Shown: positions 1 to 8,389, counted from the first letter of the stretch. The stretch: 64,000 nt of DNA from Streptomyces sp. ISL-94 (GCF_018614075.1 NZ_JAGGOZ010000017.1:29842-93841); one strand, 5' to 3'. Notes: generated from the letters alone by a model not told the origin. A program made the numbers and translations.

Positions 1-323
1 CCCTGGGATCGCGGGAAGTCGGGGACGGGGAGATACGCGCCGCATGGCGCGTCGACCATGCGGGGCGGCTGACGGTCGAGGTCACGGACGGGGGCGGGCC
101 CACTCGCCCTGTTCCTTCGACGCCCTCGGTCACCGCGCGCGGCGGCCGGGGGCTGAACATCATCAGCGCCCTCGCACAGGATTGGGGTGTCCGGGACGGA
201 GCGTCAGGCGAGGTCACCGTTTGGGTGATCGTCGCAGGTGGGGCCCGGCACGAGGATTTCGCTACGCGCGTTGCGCCCCCGGCGATCGACTTCAGTACGA
301 CCTTCGACGATCTGGATCCGTAA
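1..323 (+). CDS. ATP-binding anti-sigma-like protein, 3' part
   Basis: The window opens inside this gene; only the last 106 codons are visible, in the frame starting at base 3, ending with TAA at 321-323. The visible part carries two boxes of the GHKL ATPase fold: [10 protein letters not shown] (G1, visible residues 24-33) and [11 protein letters not shown] (G2, 47-57), followed by a weakly conserved tail ending DDLDP. Known of the family: RsbW/SpoIIAB-like proteins bind a sigma factor and are released by an anti-anti-sigma factor. Inference: a partner-switching anti-sigma factor or an orphan ATPase of the same type. A second member lies at 6831-7274 and a PP2C-type protein between them. The N-box lies outside the window, so kinase competence cannot be judged. 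Confidence 0.8.
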   Translation, partial: LGSREVGDGEIRAAWRVDHAGRLTVEVTDGGGPTRPVPSTPSVTARGGRGLNIISALAQDWGVRDGASGEVTVWVIVAGGARHEDFATRVAPPAIDFSTTFDDLDP

Positions 324-433
324 AACCGGGATCCCCGAACAGCAGTACCGGTCATCCGTACAGGCGGCCGTCCGGGAGCGCACGCCGACCGTGCTCCCGG
401 CCGCACCCCACCGGTTCCGGCGGTACGACGGGC

Positions 434-439
434 TAGGCT
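434..439 (+). promoter_or_regulatory. candidate -10 element for the SEC-C gene
   Basis: TAGGCT lies 47 bases upstream of the ATG at 487, which would give a leader of about 40 bases. No good -35 hexamer is seen. Assigned only by resemblance to vegetative streptomycete -10 boxes. Confidence 0.3.
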
Positions 440-486
440 CGCGCCCAGACACGACGCCGTACCGCCGCAACCGGGAGACACCCACG

Positions 487-1461
487 ATGGCCAAGAAGCG
501 CCCCGCAGCCAAGACTGCAAAGCCGCAGCTCAAGAACGGTGAAATTCCGGTGGTGGGCGCCCGCGAGCCCTGCCCCTGCGGATCCGGGCGCCGCTACAAG
601 GCCTGCCACGGCGCGGCCGCCGCGCACGCCGTCACCGAGCACGTGCGGCGCCCCTTCGAGGGCTTGCCGGGCGAGTGCGACTGGGTCGCGCTGCGCGAGC
701 TCGTGCCCGCGGCGACCGTCCCGCTGTCCCTCAAGGGGGGCCTGCCGGAGGGCGTCCCCTCCGTCACGCTGGTGACGGTCCTTCCCATGGCCTGGCCGGC
801 GCTGCGCCGCGAGGACGGATCCGTCCTGCTCGGCCTGCAGAACGAGTCCTCCACCGGGGACCTCGGCCGCGACATGGGCGACACCCTGGAGCGTGCACTC
901 GTAGCGGAGCTGGGCACTCCGATTCCGGCCCGCCGGGTCCCGGCCGAGGGGCCGCGACTTCAGGATCTCCTGGACGCCGACGGCGGTTTCGAGCCGGTTG
1001 TGCACACCGGCTTCGAATTCTGGCTTCCGGAATCGGAGAGCGCCCAGAGCGCCACCCCGGAGATCGCCGCCTCGCTCGAGCGCGCCAACGCGGCCGCCAT
1101 CCCCACCGTCAAGCTGGCCGGCGTGGACGCGGCCTACTGGTGCGAGACGCCGGAGAAGAACCACCTGCGCTGGGTCATGCCGCACCCCGAGGAGAAGCTG
1201 CTCGACGCCCTCGCGCGGCTCCACGCGGCGGGCACCTCCTCGCTCGGCGAGGGCACGAAGCTCGTCGGTTCCTTCCGCGCGCACGGCCTCATGGTCCCGG
1301 TCTGGGACCTGCCCACCGGGGTCACGGCGGACGACGTCGAGAAGCCCGCGGCGGAGTTCGCGGAGCGGCTGGCCGCGGCCCTGGCCTCGGACGCACCGCT
1401 GACCACGGAGGAGCGGCGGGCGCGCGGCGGACTCACCAACCGCCAGGTGACGCTCAGCTGA
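487..1461 (+). CDS. SEC-C motif protein, DUF5926 family
   Basis: A 324-residue cytoplasmic protein of unknown function. The ATG at 487 follows GGGAG at 473-477; longer in-frame starts upstream have no ribosome site and would overlap the preceding gene. After a basic N-terminus ([13 protein letters not shown]) comes a SEC-C zinc motif, [14 protein letters not shown], with ligands C29, C31, C40 and H41, the motif found at the end of SecA and in many small adaptors. The remaining 280 residues have no recognisable catalytic signature. This organisation is what actinobacterial annotation calls DUF5926. The gene is monocistronic: a hairpin follows at 1581-1620 and the next gene is convergent. A role in nucleic-acid or secretion contacts would be speculation. 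Confidence 0.85.
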   Translation: MAKKRPAAKTAKPQLKNGEIPVVGAREPCPCGSGRRYKACHGAAAAHAVTEHVRRPFEGLPGECDWVALRELVPAATVPLSLKGGLPEGVPSVTLVTVLPMAWPALRREDGSVLLGLQNESSTGDLGRDMGDTLERALVAELGTPIPARRVPAEGPRLQDLLDADGGFEPVVHTGFEFWLPESESAQSATPEIAASLERANAAAIPTVKLAGVDAAYWCETPEKNHLRWVMPHPEEKLLDALARLHAAGTSSLGEGTKLVGSFRAHGLMVPVWDLPTGVTADDVEKPAAEFAERLAAALASDAPLTTEERRARGGLTNRQVTLS

Positions 1462-1534
1462 CCTGCGCGCCCGCAGAGCCGGTGACCGGAGTCACAACTC
1501 CCGCTAATCGGCTGCAAATCGGTGTCTGAATATC

Positions 1535-1564
1535 AGAGATCGAATTTGCGAACAGGCGATCTCT
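1535..1564. repeat. 8-bp inverted repeat with 14-base loop
   Basis: AGAGATCG (1535-1542) and CGATCTCT (1557-1564) form a perfect stem, followed by TGTTAC. It sits between two convergent genes, just before a stronger hairpin, and may be an accessory terminator or an operator. Confidence 0.35.
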
Positions 1565-1580
1565 TGTTACCGTTCTTGTA

Positions 1581-1620
1581 GCCCGGTCGCTGGTGCATCC
1601 CCCGTCGCCAGCGACCGGGC
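1581..1620. terminator. intergenic hairpin between convergent genes
   Basis: A perfect 13-bp stem, GCCCGGTCGCTGG (1581-1593) with its complement at 1608-1620, and a 14-base loop. It lies between the 3' ends of the SEC-C gene (+) and the Ser-rich gene (-), so it could stop transcription in both directions. There is no long T tract, which is usual for high-GC actinobacteria. Confidence 0.7.
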
Positions 1621-1639
1621 GCTTCCATTTCGGCGGCGC

Positions 1640-2257
1640 TCAACCGTCACCGGGTGCCGGTGAGTTGCTCCCGGCCCGCAGCAGCAGCTGCCCTTCGTCA
1701 TCCGGAATTGCAAATTCCGCAACTGCCGAGTAGCTGTCCGGAGTCCCGTTCGACTCCTCCCTCGGCGTCTCGCACAGCCCCGGCTCGTCGCCCGGGCCGA
1801 CCACGCACCGGATCTGCACCGTCCGCCCGGCCGGCCCCATCACCGTCAGCACGGCGTCCAGCGCACGGCCACTGGTGTTCCGGTAGTAACTGCGGCCCCA
1901 CGTCCGGCCTTCGGCCACCAGGACGCAGGTCTGCGCCTCCACTCCGTGCGGCGAGGACACCTCGGGTCCGCAGGTGGAATCCGTACGGGGCTGCTCGGCC
2001 GGACCGGGCTGTTGGGGCCCGGCCGCGGCCGGTGAGCCCGCGGGTTTCTGCGGAGCCGAGTCGGAGGAACGTGAGGAGTCCGAGGAGCTTGACGAGTCCG
2101 AGGAGCTTGAGGAGTCCGAAAGGCCGAGCGTCGAGAACAGGCCGCCGCCTTTTCCGTCATCCTGGCCGGCGAAATCCGGCCCCGCGATCGCTCCGGCCAG
2201 GGGGAGCGACAAGATGATCAGCACACCGGCGCCGATACCGGTCAGGCGGAGATTCAT
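1640..2257 (-). CDS. secreted or membrane-anchored Ser-rich protein
   Basis: A 205-residue protein without a recognised domain. Residues 5-26 are a hydrophobic segment (TGIGAGVLIILSLPLAGAIA) that could be a signal peptide or a membrane anchor. Residues about 47-70 are a Ser/Asp linker (SDSSSSSDSSSSSD pattern), followed by a Pro-rich stretch and a folded C-terminal half with four cysteines (TCGPEV, TCVLV, IRCVV, LCETP) that suggest extracytoplasmic disulfides. The linker is encoded by imperfect 18-bp tandem units around 2070-2120. Downstream of it on the same strand is the Prim-Pol-like gene's transcript end, separated by a hairpin at 2284-2305. Function unknown; a cell-surface location is inferred. 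Confidence 0.75.
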   Translation of the reverse strand: MNLRLTGIGAGVLIILSLPLAGAIAGPDFAGQDDGKGGGLFSTLGLSDSSSSSDSSSSSDSSRSSDSAPQKPAGSPAAAGPQQPGPAEQPRTDSTCGPEVSSPHGVEAQTCVLVAEGRTWGRSYYRNTSGRALDAVLTVMGPAGRTVQIRCVVGPGDEPGLCETPREESNGTPDSYSAVAEFAIPDDEGQLLLRAGSNSPAPGDG

Positions 2258-2283
2258 TCGCCGAAGATAGCGATGCGGGAATG

Positions 2284-2305
2284 GGGCGCGGAGATCCCCG
2301 CGCCC
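2284..2305 (-). terminator. hairpin after the Prim-Pol-like gene
   Basis: GGGCGCGG (2284-2291) pairs with CCGCGCCC (2298-2305) across a 6-base loop. It lies between the end of the 2367-3086 gene and the start of the Ser-rich gene, both on the minus strand, and probably separates their transcripts. Confidence 0.5.
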
Positions 2306-2366
2306 AATTCCCTTGGAAACCCGTCACGCTGGCACCCGTACGAGTGATCCGCCCGTGGCGGGCGGG

Positions 2367-3086
2367 TCAGTACGCGAGCCTGCTGCCGCCGCCGGGCGCT
2401 CCGCTGCTCGCCTCGACCAGCGCGTCCACGACCGCCTCGACCTCGGGCAGCCAGAGACGTACCGCGCCCGACCTCCCGGGCTCCGGCCGCGGTTCCCGCT
2501 CCCAGCGCACCTGGCCGCCGCTGGACGCGGCGGAGGGCGGCAGCAGCAGATAGCCGCCCTCACCATGGAAGCGCAGTGACGAGGGCACCTGGTCCTTGGC
2601 GTAGAGCAGTTCGCCGAGCCGCTCCAGCGAATACGGCGCCACCAGCAGCGACCAGCGGGTGGGAGTGGCCGCGACCGGCCCGAGCCGCATGCCCTGCGCG
2701 TCAAGCCGTACGAGTGCCCGCGCGGCCGCGCCGGCCGGGAGGCTCACCGCGCACGGGGCGGTCCCGCCGGTGGCCATCAGGACCGGGGCGGTGGGCCGGT
2801 TGGTCCACCACCAGGTCACCATCCGGGGGTCGGTGGTGGCCGCGAGCAGTCCCGGGTCGAAGGGGTGCGCGCCGGGGACGACGCAGTCGGGGTCGGGGCA
2901 GGCGCAGCGCGAGCCGTCCGCGGCGGACCGGCCGACGCCGGGCAGCACGGGCCACTGCCATGCGGTGGCGCAGGTGAGCGCCGCGTCGAGGAGAGCCGGC
3001 GTGCCACCGCTCTGTCCCGGGACGGGGCGCAGCGATTGAAAGCGATCGCGGAGCCGCTGGAGACGCCTTCCGAGGATCTCGCGCAT
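2367..3086 (-). CDS. bifunctional primase/polymerase N-domain-like protein
   Basis: A 239-residue protein resembling the single-domain actinobacterial proteins annotated as bifunctional DNA primase/polymerase. Characteristic blocks are LLDAALTCATAWQWPVLPGV near the N-terminus, a Cys-rich segment CACPDPDCVVPGAHPFDPG, MVTWWWTNRPTAPVLMATGG, and a C-terminal LRFHGEGGYLLLPPS, which corresponds to the SxHxxGxG region of Prim-Pol N-domains. No helicase or primase C-terminal domain is present, so catalytic activity is uncertain. The ATG at 3086 follows GGAAAGGA at a good distance; upstream in-frame codons (to 3194) lack a site. It diverges from the PP2C gene across a 463-base gap. Confidence 0.7.
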   Translation of the reverse strand: MREILGRRLQRLRDRFQSLRPVPGQSGGTPALLDAALTCATAWQWPVLPGVGRSAADGSRCACPDPDCVVPGAHPFDPGLLAATTDPRMVTWWWTNRPTAPVLMATGGTAPCAVSLPAGAAARALVRLDAQGMRLGPVAATPTRWSLLVAPYSLERLGELLYAKDQVPSSLRFHGEGGYLLLPPSAASSGGQVRWEREPRPEPGRSGAVRLWLPEVEAVVDALVEASSGAPGGGSRLAY

Positions 3087-3549
3087 GAGCGCTCGTTCCT
3101 TTCCGTTGAACGCCGAGGGCCACATCACACCACGTAAGCGGTGTCTCACCACACGTACACGTTTCGCGTCACTGTCCGCTATAAGCAGGTTCACACGGTT
3201 CGTGCAGTTTTCTTACGGGTCCATCACACGTCCGGCGGGGGTGAAGCGCGACCCGCACCGGTGCCCAGACCGGCTGCCGCCGCTAAGGACGACGGCCCAT
3301 GCCGGGCGGTTCCCGAGCGGTGCCGGAGATCGTGCCGCAGGGGCGTCGGGGCGGGCAGGGACCGGGCAGGGACCGGGCAGGGGCGAGGCCAACTGGCCCC
3401 GGGCACTACAGATTACGTACCCGCACCCCTTGTGGAGCCCGCCCAGTCGACCCCGAAAACCGTCGGCTCCCAGCTTTTTCCGGACAAGTTCTAGCCTTGG
3501 CCGGACGGTGAGTTGCCGTCCCACGGACACCAGGATTCCCACCTGGGCG
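3087..3549. other. 463-base divergent intergenic region
   Basis: The region separates the Prim-Pol-like gene (-) from the GAF-PP2C gene (+) and must hold both promoters. It is AT-richer than its surroundings near 3140-3230. It contains an 11-bp direct repeat, GGGCAGGGACC, at 3353-3363 and 3364-3374 with a partial third copy. I could not assign a convincing -35/-10 pair or an RNA gene. Confidence 0.5.
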
Positions 3550-5079
3550 ATGCTGGACATGCATCCGTGTGTGCGTGTAGATGTGGATTCCTTGATGGCG
3601 GCGCAGCACGATCTGGGGGTTTGCGATGCTATATGGCGAATCGCACCAGGTGGAAAGGCGGACGCCATGAGCGCCCCGCATCTGCCGAAAGTGGCTGGAA
3701 TCGATTCAGCAGTTACGGCGTCACCGCACACTGTGCCGCCCACGCCCGCACGGACCGCTCCGGCCCAGGCCCCCGTACCCGGCCCGGGCAGTCTCATCCA
3801 GGACCGGCTCGCGGGCATGGTCTCGGACCTCACGACCCTCCACGAACTCACCGAGCGCCTGGCCCGCACCGGCGATCTGGACGCCTCCCTCCACGAATTC
3901 CTGCGCGCCGGCGCCGCCCTCGTCGGCGCCCGCCGCGGCCTGATCGTCATGGAGCCCTCCGACGGGCTCGGCCCCACCAGCACCATCGGCCTCGGCCTCG
4001 GCCACGCCGACCTCGGCCACATCGAGACCGTCCCGCGCAGCGCGACCTCGTACGGCCGCATCCTCGACGGGCTCCCCGACGCCCACGGCGGCTCCGAAGT
4101 GCTCCCCGAGCCGGACGCCCCCGCCGGCGCCGGAGGGTTCGCCGCCCCCGTCGATCCCCGTCACCGCGAGGTCGCCGCCCGTCTCGGCTACGCCGCGAGC
4201 TACGCGCTGCCGCTGACCGCGGAGGCCACCGGCCGGCTCGGCGCGGCCGTCTGGCTCTACGACGAGCAGGCCGAGCCCAACGACCGCCAACGCGACCTCG
4301 CCGGCCTGTACGTGCGGCACGCCGCCGAGCACCTGGCCCGCATGCTGGAGGTGGAGCGCTCCCGCTCGCGCCTGGCCATCGTCGCCGAGGAGCTGCTGCC
4401 CAGCCGGCTGCCCCGGGTCCCGGGGGTCCAGCTCGCCGCCCGCCACCACACCGGGCCGCTCGGCGGGGGCGACTGGTATGACGCCCTGCCGCTGCCCGAG
4501 GGTGCCCTGGGGCTGGCCGTCGGCTCCGTCACCGGGTCCGGGCCGAGCGCTGTCGCCGCGATGGGCCGGCTGCGCGCCTCCCTGCGCGCCTATGCCGTCA
4601 TGGAGGGCGAGGATCCGGTCGCCGTCCTGTCGGATCTGGAGCTGCTCCTGCGCCTCACCGAGCCGGCGCGCTCGGCCACCGCGCTCTTCGCCTACTGCGA
4701 GCCCGCCCAGCGCAAGATCATTTTGGCCGGGGCCGGGCACACCCCGCCGCTGCTGATCGGCGAGCGCCGTACCGAGTACGTGGAGACCTCGCTCTCCGCG
4801 CCGCTGGGGATGCTGTCCTGCTGGGAGGCGCCGAGCGTGGAGCTCGATCCCGCCCCCGGAGAAACGGTGCTGCTGTACACGGACGGGCTGCTGCGCCGGA
4901 CCGGCGACCCGATGGACCGCGCCTACGCCCGGCTGCACGCGGCGGCCGCGGGGGTGCCCCGTACCGCCCGGGACGATCCGGCCGCCCTCTGCGACCACAT
5001 CCTGCGGACCGTGCTGCCCGAGAAGGAGCCGGCCGACCTCCCGGAGGACATCGTGCTTCTCGCCGCCCGATTCGAGTAA
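3550..5079 (+). CDS. GAF and PP2C-type (SpoIIE-like) phosphatase with degraded active site
   Basis: A 509-residue soluble protein. A Pro/Ala-rich leader (to about residue 75) precedes a GAF-like domain (about 90-270), a helical linker and a SpoIIE/RsbU-type PP2C domain (about 300-505). PP2C landmarks are GGGDWYDALPLP, LLYTDGLLRR and the terminal PEDIVLLAARFE. The motif that normally reads GDVxGHG and supplies a metal-binding Asp is GSVTGSG here, so both Asp and His are Ser. The family dephosphorylates anti-anti-sigma factors; this copy may be weak or a pseudophosphatase. Start: ATG 3550 begins a stretch (RVDVDSLMAAQHDLGVCDA) that I recall as conserved in homologues; ATG 3667 is in frame with a better ribosome site (GGAAAGGCGG) and is the alternative. 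Confidence 0.8.
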   Translation: MLDMHPCVRVDVDSLMAAQHDLGVCDAIWRIAPGGKADAMSAPHLPKVAGIDSAVTASPHTVPPTPARTAPAQAPVPGPGSLIQDRLAGMVSDLTTLHELTERLARTGDLDASLHEFLRAGAALVGARRGLIVMEPSDGLGPTSTIGLGLGHADLGHIETVPRSATSYGRILDGLPDAHGGSEVLPEPDAPAGAGGFAAPVDPRHREVAARLGYAASYALPLTAEATGRLGAAVWLYDEQAEPNDRQRDLAGLYVRHAAEHLARMLEVERSRSRLAIVAEELLPSRLPRVPGVQLAARHHTGPLGGGDWYDALPLPEGALGLAVGSVTGSGPSAVAAMGRLRASLRAYAVMEGEDPVAVLSDLELLLRLTEPARSATALFAYCEPAQRKIILAGAGHTPPLLIGERRTEYVETSLSAPLGMLSCWEAPSVELDPAPGETVLLYTDGLLRRTGDPMDRAYARLHAAAAGVPRTARDDPAALCDHILRTVLPEKEPADLPEDIVLLAARFE

Positions 5080-5109
5080 TCTGCAACCTTTTATGGCGTT
5101 TGCCGCCGT

Positions 5110-5127
5110 TTGTGCAATAGGGCACAA
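5110..5127. promoter_or_regulatory. TTGTGC-N6-GCACAA palindrome, Crp-like
   Basis: TTGTGC (5110-5115) and GCACAA (5122-5127) flank a 6-base spacer about 85 bases upstream of the aminopeptidase P start. It matches GTG-N6-GNCAC, the motif I recall for S. coelicolor Crp, and the symmetry extends beyond that core. The short motif is common in GC-rich DNA, so binding is only a possibility. Confidence 0.3.
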
Positions 5128-5210
5128 GCCCCGCCGGGGGCCGTCGGGTCGCACATACGATGGACGTGGTCCACACCCAGGTCCGTGTCTGTCGTAGCTG
5201 AGGAGAAGAC

Positions 5211-6677
5211 GTGGCTGACGAGCTCACCCCGGAGACCCCGGAAGAAGAGCAGCCCAAGAAGACGCACAAGCAGCGCAAGAACGGGCTGTACCCCGGCGTC
5301 AGCGACGAACTCGCCGAGAGCATGCGCTCCGGCTGGGCGGACACCGAACTGCACGGGCTGGAGCCCATCGCGCAGGCCGCGCACACCGCCGCCCGCCGCG
5401 CCGCGCTGTCCGCGCGCTTCCCCGGCGAGCGCCTCGTCATCCCCGCGGGCCGCCTGAAGACCCGCTCGAACGACACCGAGTACCCCTTCCGCGCCTCGAC
5501 CGAGTACGCGTACCTCACCGGCGACCAGACCGAGAACGGCGTCTTGGTCCTGGAGCCCACCGGGGAGACGGGCCACACCGCCACCGTCTACCTGCTGCCG
5601 CGCTCCAACCGTGAGAACGGCGAGTTCTGGCTGTCGGGCCAGGGCGAGCTGTGGGTCGGCCGCCGCCACTCCCTCACCGAGGCGGAGCAGCTGCTGGGCA
5701 TCCCCGCCAAGGACGTCCGCGAGCTCCCCGAGGCCCTCACCGAGGCCGAGGGCCCGGTGCGCAACGTGCGCGGCCACGACCCGGTCATCGAGTCCGCCCT
5801 CACCGACAAGGTGACCAAGGAGCGCGACGAGGAACTGCGCGTCTACCTCTCCGAGGCCCGCGCCGTGAAGGACGATTTCGAGATCGGCGAGCTCCAGAAG
5901 GCCGTCGACTCCACCGTCCGCGGCTTCGAGGACGTCGTGAAGGTCCTCGACAAGGCGGAGGCCACGTCCGAGCGCTACATCGAGGGCACCTTCTTCCTGC
6001 GCGCCCGCGTCGAGGGCAACGACATCGGCTACGGCTCCATCTGTGCCGCGGGCCCGCACGCCTGCACCCTGCACTGGGTCCGCAACGACGGGGACGTCCG
6101 CTCCGGCGACCTGCTGCTGCTCGACGCCGGCGTGGAGACCCACTCCCTCTACACCGCCGACGTCACGCGCACGCTGCCGATCAACGGCACGTACACCGAC
6201 ATCCAGCGCAAGATCTACGACGCGGTCTACGAGTCCCAGGAAGCCGGCATCGCCGCCGTCAAGCCGGGTGCGAAGTTCCGCGACTTCCACGACGCCTCCC
6301 AGCACGTGCTCGCCGAGAAGCTCGTCGAGTGGGGCCTGCTGGAGGGCCCGGTCGAGCGCGTCCTGGAGCTCGGCCTGCAGCGCCGCTGGACCCTGCACGG
6401 CACCGGTCACATGCTCGGCATGGACGTCCACGACTGCGCGGCCGCGCGCACCGAGGCGTACGTCGACGGCACGCTGGAGCCGGGCATGTGCCTCACCGTC
6501 GAGCCGGGTCTGTACTTCCAGGCCGACGACCTGACCGTGCCCGAGGAGTACCGCGGCATCGGCGTCCGGATCGAGGACGACATCCTCGTCACCGAAGACG
6601 GCAACCGGAACCTGTCGGCCGGACTGCCCCGCACCTCGGTCGAGGTCGAGGCCTGGATGGCGCGGCTCAAGGGCTGA
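5211..6677 (+). CDS. pepP: Xaa-Pro aminopeptidase (aminopeptidase P family)
   Basis: A 488-residue dimetal peptidase that removes an N-terminal residue preceding proline. GTG 5211 follows GAGGAG. The N-terminal domain (to about 225) contains ASTEYAYLTGDQTENGVLVLEP; the C-terminal pita-bread domain holds the metal ligands in order: LLLLDAGVETHSLYTADVTR (two Asp), LHGTGHMLGMDVHD (His), CLTVEPGLYF (Glu) and GIGVRIEDDILVT (Glu). Length and motifs are complete, so it should be active in the cytoplasm, in peptide turnover. A Crp-like palindrome lies upstream. The stop codon is inside the first unit of a 12-bp tandem array (6671-6742), followed by a terminator hairpin. Confidence 0.93.
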   Translation: MADELTPETPEEEQPKKTHKQRKNGLYPGVSDELAESMRSGWADTELHGLEPIAQAAHTAARRAALSARFPGERLVIPAGRLKTRSNDTEYPFRASTEYAYLTGDQTENGVLVLEPTGETGHTATVYLLPRSNRENGEFWLSGQGELWVGRRHSLTEAEQLLGIPAKDVRELPEALTEAEGPVRNVRGHDPVIESALTDKVTKERDEELRVYLSEARAVKDDFEIGELQKAVDSTVRGFEDVVKVLDKAEATSERYIEGTFFLRARVEGNDIGYGSICAAGPHACTLHWVRNDGDVRSGDLLLLDAGVETHSLYTADVTRTLPINGTYTDIQRKIYDAVYESQEAGIAAVKPGAKFRDFHDASQHVLAEKLVEWGLLEGPVERVLELGLQRRWTLHGTGHMLGMDVHDCAAARTEAYVDGTLEPGMCLTVEPGLYFQADDLTVPEEYRGIGVRIEDDILVTEDGNRNLSAGLPRTSVEVEAWMARLKG

Positions 6678-6742
6678 CGCTGGGGCTGTCGCATGGGCTG
6701 ACGCTCGGGCTGTCGCATGAGCTGACGCGCGGGCTGACGCGT
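6671..6742 (+). repeat. 12-bp tandem array starting at the pepP stop codon
   Basis: Six contiguous 12-bp units of consensus GGGCTGACGCNN at 6671, 6683, 6695, 6707, 6719 and 6731. Units 1-2 and 3-4 form a 24-bp higher-order repeat (ACGC then TCGC variants). The pepP stop TGA (6675-6677) is part of unit 1, and because the period is a multiple of three further in-frame TGAs recur downstream. The array ends about 48 bases before the terminator hairpin. Confidence 0.9.
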
Positions 6743-6790
6743 GGACTGGTGGACTGGCGCCTGGGTGACGACCCCGCTCGCGCGCATGAC

Positions 6791-6824
6791 GAAGGGCGGG
6801 CTCCCGGCAGGGGGCCCGCCCTTC
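6791..6824. terminator. hairpin between pepP and the convergent ATPase gene
   Basis: A perfect 11-bp stem, GAAGGGCGGGC (6791-6801) with its complement at 6814-6824, and a 12-base loop. It lies between convergent genes and can serve both. Confidence 0.75.
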
Positions 6825-6830
6825 GGCGTC

Positions 6831-7274
6831 CTACGACACCTTCAGCAGCGCGTCGTCGCGCCATTTCAGCATCTTGTCGAAGCTCACCACCGCACCGCGG
6901 CCCGGCCTGTTGCGGAGGCGGACGTGGTCGGCGAGTTCTGCGATCAGGTGCAGGCCCCGGCCGTGCTCGGCGAGCGACGGTCTGAGGGGGGCCACCGTCG
7001 CGGGCGGGAACCCCGGACCCGAATCGGTCACTTCGATGTGGCAGCGGTCCCCGTCCAGATAGGCCGTGACGTGGTACGCCTCGGTCTCGTCCGGGATGCC
7101 GCCGCACCCGCCGTGCTCCACCGCGTTCGCGCACGCCTCGCTCAGCGCCACCGACAGATCGAAGGAGATGTCCGGGTCCACCCCCGCGGTCTCCATCGTC
7201 CCCAGCAGCAGTCGCCTGGCGAGCGGCACGCTCGCGGCTTCGCGCCTCAAGTGGAGAGACCACCAGATGCTCAT
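6831..7274 (-). CDS. ATP-binding anti-sigma regulatory factor (GHKL ATPase)
   Basis: A 147-residue single-domain GHKL ATPase of the RsbW/SpoIIAB type. All three boxes are present: N-box LSEACANAVEHGG with the catalytic Glu and the Mg-binding Asn, G1 EVTDSGPGFPP, and G2 EHGRGLHLIAELAD. Such proteins phosphorylate anti-anti-sigma factors and sequester sigma factors of the SigB/F type; many streptomycete copies are orphans. The start is the ATG of MSIWWSLHLRREAASVPLARRLL, where family similarity begins; a longer in-frame reading to 7457 gives a low-complexity Pro/Gly leader. It is a single gene, divergent from the copper cluster, ending at the hairpin shared with pepP. Confidence 0.85.
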   Translation of the reverse strand: MSIWWSLHLRREAASVPLARRLLLGTMETAGVDPDISFDLSVALSEACANAVEHGGCGGIPDETEAYHVTAYLDGDRCHIEVTDSGPGFPPATVAPLRPSLAEHGRGLHLIAELADHVRLRNRPGRGAVVSFDKMLKWRDDALLKVS

Positions 7275-7549
7275 ACGGTTACGTATTGCCACCAGCCGGG
7301 GACCGTAAGCGCCCGGGGGGCCGTCGGACCCCTCATTGCCCCCGTTCGGCCGATGCGACTCTCCGGGCATCGGTGTATGCGGGGCGGGCGGGTCGGTGGG
7401 GTGCCTGCGGCCGTGCCCGCGGAGGCGGTTGACGGGCCGTACGAGAGGGCCCTCCACGGGGCGTGCCCGGGGGCGTTCGAGCGGGACTCAAGGGATGTTT
7501 CGGACCTGCCGTAGGAAGGGTCCAAGCGCAGTGCGATGATGGCCCGGCC

Positions 7550-8389
7550 ATGACTGCCCCCCACGCGACGCACGCCGGAGCCGGCCTCCGGCTGATCCGG
7601 GCCGCGGTGTTCACCGCGGTCTGTGTCGTGCTGTCCGCCGCAGGGCACGCTCTGGCATCGTGCGCCACCGTGCCCTGGTGGTCGCTGTCCCTCGGCTTCC
7701 TCGCCGTCTTCGCGGTCGCGGCCCCGCTCGCGGGACGCCGGCGCACGCTGCCCGGCATCGCCGCCGGGCTCACCGCCGGACAGCTCACCCTGCACGTGCT
7801 GTTCGGCCTCGGCCAGCACGACGCCGTGACGGCCCAGGCCCCGGCCGCGGCCTCCGACGGCTCGCTCGCGGAGTTCGCCGCCCGGCTGGTGTGCGGGGGC
7901 AATTCCGTACCGCTCAGCCCGGCCGATGCCCGGCAGATCCTGGAGACCGCCGGCCTGGACCCGGCCGCCCTCGCCGCACAGGCAGGTCAGCTCACTCAGG
8001 CAGGAGGGCTGGCCGCACAAGGCCACGGCGCACACGCCCACCTGGCGCAGGCCGCCACCACCACGCCCGCGACCGGTCTCTTCAGCCCGGCCATGCTGCT
8101 CGCCCACCTGCTGGCCGCGCTCGCCGCCGGCTGGCTGCTCGGCCGCGGCGACGCCGCGCTCTTCCGGCTCGTCGAGCTGTCCCGGCTGTCCGCCGAAGCC
8201 GATCCCGTACGGCCGCTGCGCGCCGCGCTGGCCTTCGTACGGGCCCTCGGCGCCGGACTCAAGGGGGCGCCCGCGAGGCCGCGAGCCCCGCGGGCCGATG
8301 CGGCATCCCCGGCCGCGACCGGCCGGGAGGCACTCCAGCACACGGTGATCAGGCGTGGGCCGCCCACGGCGCTCGCCCTCGCAGCCTGA
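7550..8389 (+). CDS. integral membrane protein at the head of the copper cluster
   Basis: A 279-residue membrane protein with about four hydrophobic segments: residues 14-33 (AAVFTAVCVVLSAAGHALAS), 42-60, 66-90 (GIAAGLTAGQLTLHVLFGLG) and about 180-198 (AMLLAHLLAALAAGWLLG). His residues recur at membrane edges (GHALAS, HVLFGLGQHD, GHGAHAHLA), compatible with copper contact but not diagnostic. A basic, Ala/Pro-rich cytoplasmic tail follows. I do not recognise a named family. It precedes the DUF1775 gene by 110 bases on the same strand, and GATGAT ends about nine bases before the ATG, suggesting a very short leader. Function inferred only from position. Confidence 0.7.
   Translation: MTAPHATHAGAGLRLIRAAVFTAVCVVLSAAGHALASCATVPWWSLSLGFLAVFAVAAPLAGRRRTLPGIAAGLTAGQLTLHVLFGLGQHDAVTAQAPAAASDGSLAEFAARLVCGGNSVPLSPADARQILETAGLDPAALAAQAGQLTQAGGLAAQGHGAHAHLAQAATTTPATGLFSPAMLLAHLLAALAAGWLLGRGDAALFRLVELSRLSAEADPVRPLRAALAFVRALGAGLKGAPARPRAPRADAASPAATGREALQHTVIRRGPPTALALAA

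Noticed and set aside
3085..3549. N-terminal extension of the GAF-PP2C protein to 3085
   Set aside because: The 155 extra codons lack similarity, overlap the divergent gene's start and contain the repeat-bearing promoter region.
5091..6431. Long minus-strand frame opposite pepP
   Set aside because: Pure antisense shadow, Val/Gly/Asp/Leu-rich and without family features; pepP on the plus strand has all catalytic motifs.
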